Below, piece after piece: positions 57,701 to 64,000 of a DNA stretch of 64,000 nt. A model generated the notes under the pieces. That model was not told the origin of the DNA, did not search any database, and worked only from the letters and a program-made list of their open reading frames with translations. The stretch comes from Trifolium pratense (Eukaryota > Streptophyta > Magnoliopsida > Fabales > Fabaceae): NCBI RefSeq assembly GCF_020283565.1, contig NC_060061.1, positions 37,423,362 to 37,487,361 of the forward strand. The letters are read 5' to 3'. The first letter of the stretch is position 1; each line of letters begins with the position of its first letter. The translations under genes and the position numbers were made by a program.

Positions 57701-59600
57701 TTGTTCCTTCTGAGGTACTGTATCTGCAGCTCATCCTTATACTTTATTGAATTAAGGTTTCCCAAAAGCGTAGATATATCACACTTTTCCTTCTTGAGAA
57801 ACCTCTTTTCAATTTCCTTAATGAAATCTGTTACCGTATTTATCTTTTCAGATAGTTTGCCCTAGAATGTTTCCAGAATGACTTTCCTTATGATGATTAA
57901 ACATATGCAATTTGACCTCTCTCACCTTTCCAATTTCGTAATAGGTGAGCTAAAATCAATCCTTAACATAACGTTGAGATCCTACTTCAAGAACTATCAA
58001 AAGATTTACTTTCTAGAACTTGAAGTTTGAGCCATTTAACTATATTGATGTTGGAAGTAAATTTCAACAGATCATTCATAACCGAAGACAATGAAAATCA
58101 AGCAAAACATGCTCAAATAAGCCTCAATATAAAAGTAATTTTAAATTTAAAGTAAGGTAAATCCCAATACAAGATATCGGGAATCCATTAACATTTTATC
58201 TTTGGACAAAATATTAACTTTTCAGTGATACCTTGACGTAGTAATCAAACACTGATAATAAGAACATGTCGAATAATAAATTTTCCTTTAGGCCAATTTA
58301 CTATTCACACGTAAAACCGAATAATTATCACACGTTTATCACCACAGGTGCACTTATAATTCTGTAAAATAGTCACCTTCCTTTAGGCCGGTTAAATATT
58401 CACATAAGTTACAAGCGAACAACATTCTATATTTCAAAATAAATTAATATCCACAAAAGAGGTTACTTTGGCAACATAGTGCTTCAATCAATTCATTCTA
58501 AAATATATACCTTAATTGTCCAATATTTAAATTAAAATTACTTAACCAAAGTTGCAACCAAATTTGCTAAGTATAGCAATACAACTTGCAATTTTCCAGA
58601 ATCGTTAACCAAAATTACAACCAAATTTGCTAAGTATAGCAATACAACTTGCAATTTTATAGAACCGTTAACCAAAATTGTAACCAAATTTGCAAGAATA
58701 ACTTGCAATTTCCATAACTTAAATCTGAATTTATACGAGCCACTGTTTTAAAATAGTAGTAACTCATAGATTAAATGCTTATTCTTATTCCAATCAATTT
58801 GTTTCTGAAAAACTGTTTTACTTGAAGCTGTGTTGAAACAAGATTTCTTAAAGCAAATATAACAAAACAAATGTTCTGGATAGAAACTGAATCAAACTGC
58901 GTATATCCATTTAGATTAAAACCAAACTTGGCAATTGAGGCCAAACAAAGTCTATAATGCTTCTGAAGTTGAAATCCATCAATTAAGACCAAACAACAAG
59001 TCTGTATATACTTGTTAAAAAAAAAAAAAATCTGTATATAAAGTTGAGACAAAAAATAACAAGCTAGACCTTAAATCTTTGAATCAAAAGAAACGGAAGC
59101 ATTATATAGAAATCATCTCAACTTTATTTTATCATGAAACACAATAAAAGCCATACCGCAATTTTATTTTATCAATCTAGAGGGCTGAAAATTCACGATC
59201 ACAAAAGTAAATAAACAAACCCTTGCGAATTGCTAAAAATCCCAATATGAATAGATCACTGCCAATTGACATAAAATATTAATGCAAACAATCATATTCA
59301 TCACTGCCAATTGATATGTCTGATAAATGGAAAAGCAGCCTATATATGAAATTGAACTTTAGCATAAAATTAGACCCATTGTGTGAATACCAAAAAATAA
59401 ATAATGTGTGCAGTTAACGCACATAAACCGAAACGATGTCCATGTATATAACTTAGAATCGTGAAGTTAAAATTGAAAACGAAACCATATGAACAACACG
59501 CTCAATATAAACATGAACGTCAGAAAACTGAATTCGGCAAGAAGAATAAAAATAAACCTTATTTTCTTAATGATCAAACATGACAAGCTCTGATACCACT

Positions 59601-60084
59601 TGTTGGATATAAACTTAATTCGTAAACCCTAGAATCCAATCATGTTAATCATTAAGAAATACCGTAAACATAAGTATAAGCGCAGAAGCGTACCTGAGTT
59701 CATATAGTACCGATTAGTATTGTGGTTTGGTCTTCCAGATCAACACACTCTCTATGAGAGAAGCATTTAGATATTCTCTCGTATCTTTGTGATAATGGGA
59801 TGTCAACAAAGAGTCCAGAAACCGTGTGCGACCCGGGGACCATAACCTCTTTATTTATATAACCCAAAATTAGGGTTAACTATTGGTATTTCTATTTTTA
59901 ACCCATCACAAAATAGAATTACCCTTTGGTCTCTACACATTAAAGGCCCACATCCTATTAGATACTCATAAGTCCACTTTAGTCAAACCTTAGTAGATCA
60001 CTTATAATTGGACTTAACTTAAGTGACAGTTCACAACACATAATTATTCACATATAAGTCCAACATTGAATTAAAAATCCAACA
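59601..60084 (-). repeat. Right LTR of the intronic copia
   Basis: 484 bp, the full-length version of the LTR. This is the 5' LTR of the element. Confidence 0.92.
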
Positions 60085-61316
60085 CAATATTGATTATTGA
60101 TTCATAAAAAATAAAGTTACCAAGTAGAGTTCATCAGAAATTAGTGCCATTCTATGATTAAATGGTATTCGGTAGTCATTGTTTTTTGGTGTTGTTAAGG
60201 GATTTCCCAGTATGTATCCCTGGAGGTTTATCCACGGTTGGAGACCATCATCATTTCCTGTAGAAAAGAAAATTTAGTCTCAATTAGTCTAATATATATT
60301 ATAAACATGATACATCAGTTATTTAATGAAAATTTTGATTTGACTCATTTGTGAATGTATAGTATAGTATAGTATACCATATGAAATTTCTTGAACAATA
60401 ATAGGGACAGGAATGCCCGAGTATGAGTCACCAGCAATGTACACTTCATTTGATAGAAATTTTGGATGATCAATTAGCCACTACAACAAATGATTAAAGA
60501 TGATTATTACAATTTATTTTACTCAAGCTGCAGAATGATACTATTATTTGTGATACTATATGAAAAAATAATTAACCTTCCTAAGAAATTGATGAGCATT
60601 TTGAACTAGTTTCCAGGTGCTTTGCTGAACAGCAGTTTCTGTTTTGGGATATGAGAATCCAGTTCCAGCAGGCAAATCCAAAAATATAATATTACTCACC
60701 TGTTCAGCATAAATTTAATAATTAAGCTTAAATTTTCATGAAACATAAAAACTGTGATAAATTATGTGTTTCATGGACTTTGAACTCAACTTGCCTTTGT
60801 CCATGAATGTTGCCTCAAGACCAAATTTGGTAAGCTCCCATTGTATTCCTCATTAATAGTAAATGTTATTGGACCTGTAACACCACCACACCATGGTAAT
60901 AAGAGCATCTCCAATGCCATGTAATATTTATGCAATTCATACGTATTTTGCTCTAATGATGATACCATTAACAAGTGGTCTTTTCTATAGTTAGTATTAG
61001 TACCTATTTCAAAGGCAAGGCCAGAGAAGCCAGAGCAACCAGGACCACCAGTAAGCCAAAGCAAGAGAGGATCTTCTTTAGGATTGTTCTCAGATTCAAT
61101 AAAATAGTAAAACACTTCTGCATTCTCATCTGCTTTAGTTTCACTTACTTCAATGTATCCAGTTTCTAGTACAAAAGGAAGTGGCCCTTGAAATCCAGGA
61201 AGGAACTTCACAATATTTGATTCAGATGTTGCAAACACAAGGTGTAAGAGGATAAGGAGCATGTTAAAGAAGCATCTAAACCTCACCATTTTAGACTGAC
61301 TTTGTTTCGTGTCCAA

Positions 61317-61891
61317 AGACCACTTTACTCTCCCCTGTTCTTGTCCCCTTGGGATAAGATATCCTATGATGAATTGTGAGTGTCCTTGGATTTTTTTTAA
61401 AAAAAAAAATCAACAAAAGGCCATGTTTATTTCATGGGCAGAGCAATCATATAAATCTATTAAAACAACTAATGAAATTTCTTTCCTACCCTTTGTCACA
61501 TGTTGGTTTTCTATGCTATACCATATGTTTTGCAATTTTATGGGGCAATTCAAGTCATTTAAGTGTGAAGTGTGTGGAAAAGTATAATGACTTGACATTA
61601 TTAGTATATATGATCCATGGACCTATATTTCTTCATATGTGTCTATTTTTTTATGGAGATATGCATATTTTAAGTTTTTATAATTTTATGATGACCTATA
61701 TTTCTAATTATATAATAATAATACATTTATCTATTTGTATTATTTTTACGCATACTTATATGTCTACTCATATAATAATATGTGTGTCTACATTTTTGCA
61801 ATTTCTACGCGGAAGTATATTTGTCCTTGGAAATTTGAAAGGGTTTTATAAAAAGAGACAGAGAAAAATCTCAATAAGGTATTATATTTAG
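61317..61891. other. Spacer upstream of truncated SCPL
   Basis: Would hold the promoter of the truncated SCPL gene. AT-rich, with long open frames on the plus strand that have only low-complexity hydrophobic content. No gene seen. Confidence 0.45.
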
Positions 61892-62070
61892 TGTTGTAAA
61901 TAGTATATTATTATTATTATTATAGATTTTATTCAGTTTTACTTAGCCTGTTAATTAGGCCCATTAGGTATAGCATAGTCTATTTAAACTCTTGAATGAT
62001 TGTACTCAAATTAATCAACTCTAATGTTAAACCTATTTTATTCTATATTACAACATGGTATCAGAGCCAA

Positions 62071-62295
62071 GAATCCAAGCTTTTTTGGGGATAACACCAC
62101 AAACAGTAAAGGATCGGGAGTACACATTCTTACCAGTAATTGCTAGAGACCCAGATGCAGAAGGCTTACTAATAGAAGCAAGAATAGACTGTAAACGTTC
62201 AACGTCATCCTGACTGAAAGAGGACAAGTCTGTTTCTCCCTTTGCAATGTGTGCCTGATTTTGCTGCATATTCCGATTTTGTTGCATATTCCGAT
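62071..62295 (-). pseudogene. Inverted gag/protease fragment of the copia element
   Basis: The minus strand encodes GETDLSSFSQDDVERLQSIL and, further on, IPKKAWIL, where the copia protease motif (WILDSGA..H) should follow. It is opposite in direction to the rest of the element and abuts the primer-binding site. The DSG residues are missing because the fragment ends there. The right end carries a short repeat (GCATATTCCGATTTTG twice). Confidence 0.7.
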
Positions 62296-62299
62296 TTTG

Positions 62300-62934
62300 C
62301 CATGTTAACTTGGGTTTTTTTGATGAATGCTAAATCAGAAGTACCACAATTATTTATTCAATTTTATAATATGGTCAAAACACAATTTGGGAAAGGTATC
62401 AAAAGAATTCGTTCAGACAATGGTAGAGAATATGTCAATCATACTTTTTCTAACTTCACTAGTAAACATGGCATAATCCATGAATTCACATGTGTCGACA
62501 CCCCTCAACAAAATGGTGTCGCAGAAAGAAAAAACCGTCATTTACTTGAAGTTGCTCGATGTCTTATGTTTCAAATGTCTGTTCCCACTTCATATTGGGG
62601 AGAGGCAGTTCTTACTGTTGTCTATCTGATTAATCGAGTCATATCTCGTGCTTTAGGTAATACCAGTCCCGTTAAATTTATGCTCTCACATTTTCCTTCT
62701 GCTCCTATATTACAGAATCTTAAGACTCGTGTGTTTGGTTGTGTTGCTTTTGTTCATGTTCATAAACAATATCGCAACAAGTTGGATCCTCGTGCTGTCA
62801 GGTGTATCTTTCTGGGTTACACACCTAACAAAAAGGGGTACAAATGTTATCATCCTCCCAGTCGTAATTTTTTTGTCTCCAAAGATGTCACTTTTCATGA
62901 AAATGTGTCGTACTTTTCTTGCCCTCAGTCTTAA
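62300..62934 (+). pseudogene. Copia integrase core fragment
   Basis: The frame encodes LTWVFLMNAKSEV, then the second catalytic Asp in IRSDNGREYVN, the Glu in QQNGVAERKNRHLLEVAR, and the VFGCVAFVH and GYTPNKKGYKCYHP blocks of the copia integrase C-terminus. The first catalytic Asp and the zinc knuckle are missing. A stop at 62932-62934 ends the frame. Confidence 0.88.
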
Positions 62935-63162
62935 GGGGAGAATGTAAATGACTTAGAGTCTGAGTCTGAGCTTCTGGTTATGGGTCCTAGTCTCCCTAGA
63001 ACACATGTCCATGCACCCACTCTTGAACCTGAGTCTATAAGTGTTCCTTGTCCTCCAATGTCTTCTGTTTTGGAGGGATCAATACCTTCAGTACCAACTC
63101 GGGTGTATCAGAGGTGAAGTAAACTTATCCCGCTCCAACAGCAAACTCAATCGTATGATCCG

Positions 63163-63453
63163 GTGGTAAGCACTGAAAATGTCCATCCTATAGATAATTC
63201 TCATATTTCTGATACTTGTGATACTGACCCGAATGATGTACCTCTTGCTTTGAGAAGAGAAAAGAGATCATGTCCCTCCATATATAGACGTCCTACGTCT
63301 AATTTTGTCTCTTCTAAACAACTCTCACCACAATGTGAAGATCCTATGAAGTTATGTTATGATAATAAACATTCTGTCAAAGAGAAGCATAAATTAATAA
63401 AGGCGGGTTTACCAGCACAACAATTCAACCAACGTACTTGCAAGCTTTGAATG
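63163..63453 (+). pseudogene. Copia integrase-RT linker fragment
   Basis: Encodes PLALRREKRSCPSIYRRPTS and NFVSSKQLSP, the conserved block just before reverse transcriptase in many copia polyproteins. It ends in unrelated residues shortly before the polypurine tract. Confidence 0.7.
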
Positions 63454-63648
63454 CCTGATATCCATTCATCAGCTTGAGGGGGAGTGTTGTAAATAGTGTA
63501 TTATTATTATTATTATAGATTTTATTCAGTTTTACTTAGCCTGTTAATTAGGCCCATTAGGTATAGCATAGTCTATTTAAACTCTTGAATGATTGTACTC
63601 AAATTAATCAACTCTAATGTTATAAACCTATTTTATTCTATCCTTCCA

Positions 63649-64000
63649 ACTACACACATCCAACACATCTAAATGGCAAAATTTTACAAGTGTCAAGCTC
63701 ACAATCAAAGTTGGAAAAATCCTAGCTGGCCTAAAAGACAAAATTTTTGCTTCTTTGGGTATCAATTTGAATTTGGTTTCCCTCCTTTAATTGTTTCAGC
63801 AAATGGGCCATAACACATTGGATCCATTGCAATAAGCCCAATATAAACCGGCTCATCCAATATAGACCGGCCCAAATGAAACAATATGTTAACGGCCAAA
63901 AAAAAAATTTGATAAACAACCAGAGCCAGAGTGTTCAGAAGCGTGTTCCATCCGTCCCTTTCATTCTGTTCGATGCATCAGTCTTTGACTACCATTTTTG
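63649..64000. other. Right-end spacer
   Basis: No gene recognised. A repeated motif (ATATAAACCGGCTCATCC and ATATAGACCGGCCCAAAT) is visible near 63841-63877. Confidence 0.4.

Larger units (their letters stand above)
54268..60084 (-). mobile_element. Decayed Ty1/copia element in SCPL intron
   Basis: Flanked by CAATA (54263-54267 and 60085-60089). LTRs are 54268-54701 and 59601-60084. On the minus strand the primer-binding site TGGTATCAGAGC (59588-59599), complementary to initiator tRNA-Met, and a polypurine tract next to the left LTR are present. Protein remains are broken into fragments: protease with CWIDSGTTT (57316-57582), reverse transcriptase with VQPENFVSKDSKYMVC (55913-56110) and RNase H with IWYTDSDFVGCRD (55427-55648). 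Non-autonomous. Confidence 0.9.
53566..61316 (-). pseudogene. SCPL: SCPL paralogue truncated after exon 8
   Basis: Exons 61316-61004, 60874-60795, 60699-60577, 60480-60378, 60257-60121, 54191-54105, 53987-53847 and 53637-53566 have the same phases as the intact gene and stay open for 352 codons. Signal peptide, TGGPGCSG and the nucleophile motif GDSYSG are kept. Exons 9-12, with catalytic Asp and His, are missing, so it cannot be a complete hydrolase or acyltransferase. Intron 5 carries a 5.8-kb copia element in the same orientation as the gene. The GC donor of intron 2 is shared with the intact copy. Start: Met1 (MDTKQSQSK) or Met10 (MVRFRCFF); the second gives a more typical signal peptide. 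Confidence 0.85.
61892..63648 (+). mobile_element. Deleted and rearranged Ty1/copia element
   Basis: Short LTRs at 61892-62055 (TGTTGTAAATAG...TTACAACA) and about 63485-63648. The primer-binding site TGGTATCAGAGCC is at 62056-62068 and the polypurine tract GAGGGGGAG at 63476-63484. Inside, only an inverted gag-protease piece, most of an integrase and the integrase-RT linker remain; reverse transcriptase and RNase H are gone. I could not find a target duplication; the right LTR end is degraded. Confidence 0.85.

Noticed and set aside
61376..61891. 171-codon plus-strand frame upstream of the truncated SCPL
   Set aside because: Low-complexity hydrophobic content from AT-rich DNA, and it runs to the edge of the copia LTR.

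Overview
This window is nuclear DNA of a flowering plant: intron-rich genes with GT-AG borders, AT-rich spacers, (TA)n microsatellites, Ty1/copia LTR retrotransposons, hAT, Mutator, PIF and Stowaway MITEs, and SINEs. A papilionoid legume is my best guess from the look of the SINEs and MITEs; the sequence does not prove it.

Layout. (1) 85-4676 (+): 3' part of a ULP2-type SUMO protease gene, with a hAT-like MITE in one intron. (2) 6662-7918 (-): intronless ATL-type RING-H2 ubiquitin ligase. (3) 8.3-12.3 kb: repeat-rich spacer with a 604-bp tandem duplication carrying a SINE and a MITE, a copia remnant, and a 735-bp hAT-type element that has received an inverted copy of itself. (4) 14924-20087 (-): complete 11-exon gene for the TFIIH subunit TFB4 (p34). 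(5) 22.05-23.1 kb (-): decayed piece of a NOC4-like nucleolar gene. (6) 12.8-61.3 kb (-): a dispersed cluster of serine carboxypeptidase-like (SCPL) genes. It holds an isolated last exon (13.9 kb), an intact 12-exon gene (27615-30839) and a copy truncated after exon 8 (53566-61316). (7) 31000-51649: a head-to-tail trimer of one copia element (LTR-int-LTR-int-LTR-int-LTR) inserted between the last two SCPL copies. (8) 54268-60084: a second, decayed copia element inside intron 5 of the truncated SCPL copy. (9) 61892-63648: a third, internally rearranged copia element.

The host genes look functionally unrelated: SUMO deconjugation, ubiquitin ligation, transcription and repair, and vacuolar or secretory acyltransferase/peptidase activity. 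What links the right half is duplication of the SCPL locus followed by repeated transposon insertion.

The most striking structures are the copia trimer and the self-nested hAT element. Sequence differences in the trimer show that the middle unit is a recombinant of the outer two. Its primer-binding site matches the anticodon arm of tRNA-Ile carrying inosine rather than a tRNA 3' end. The hAT element shows two nested target-site duplications. I saw no CRISPR array, operon or prokaryotic-type system.
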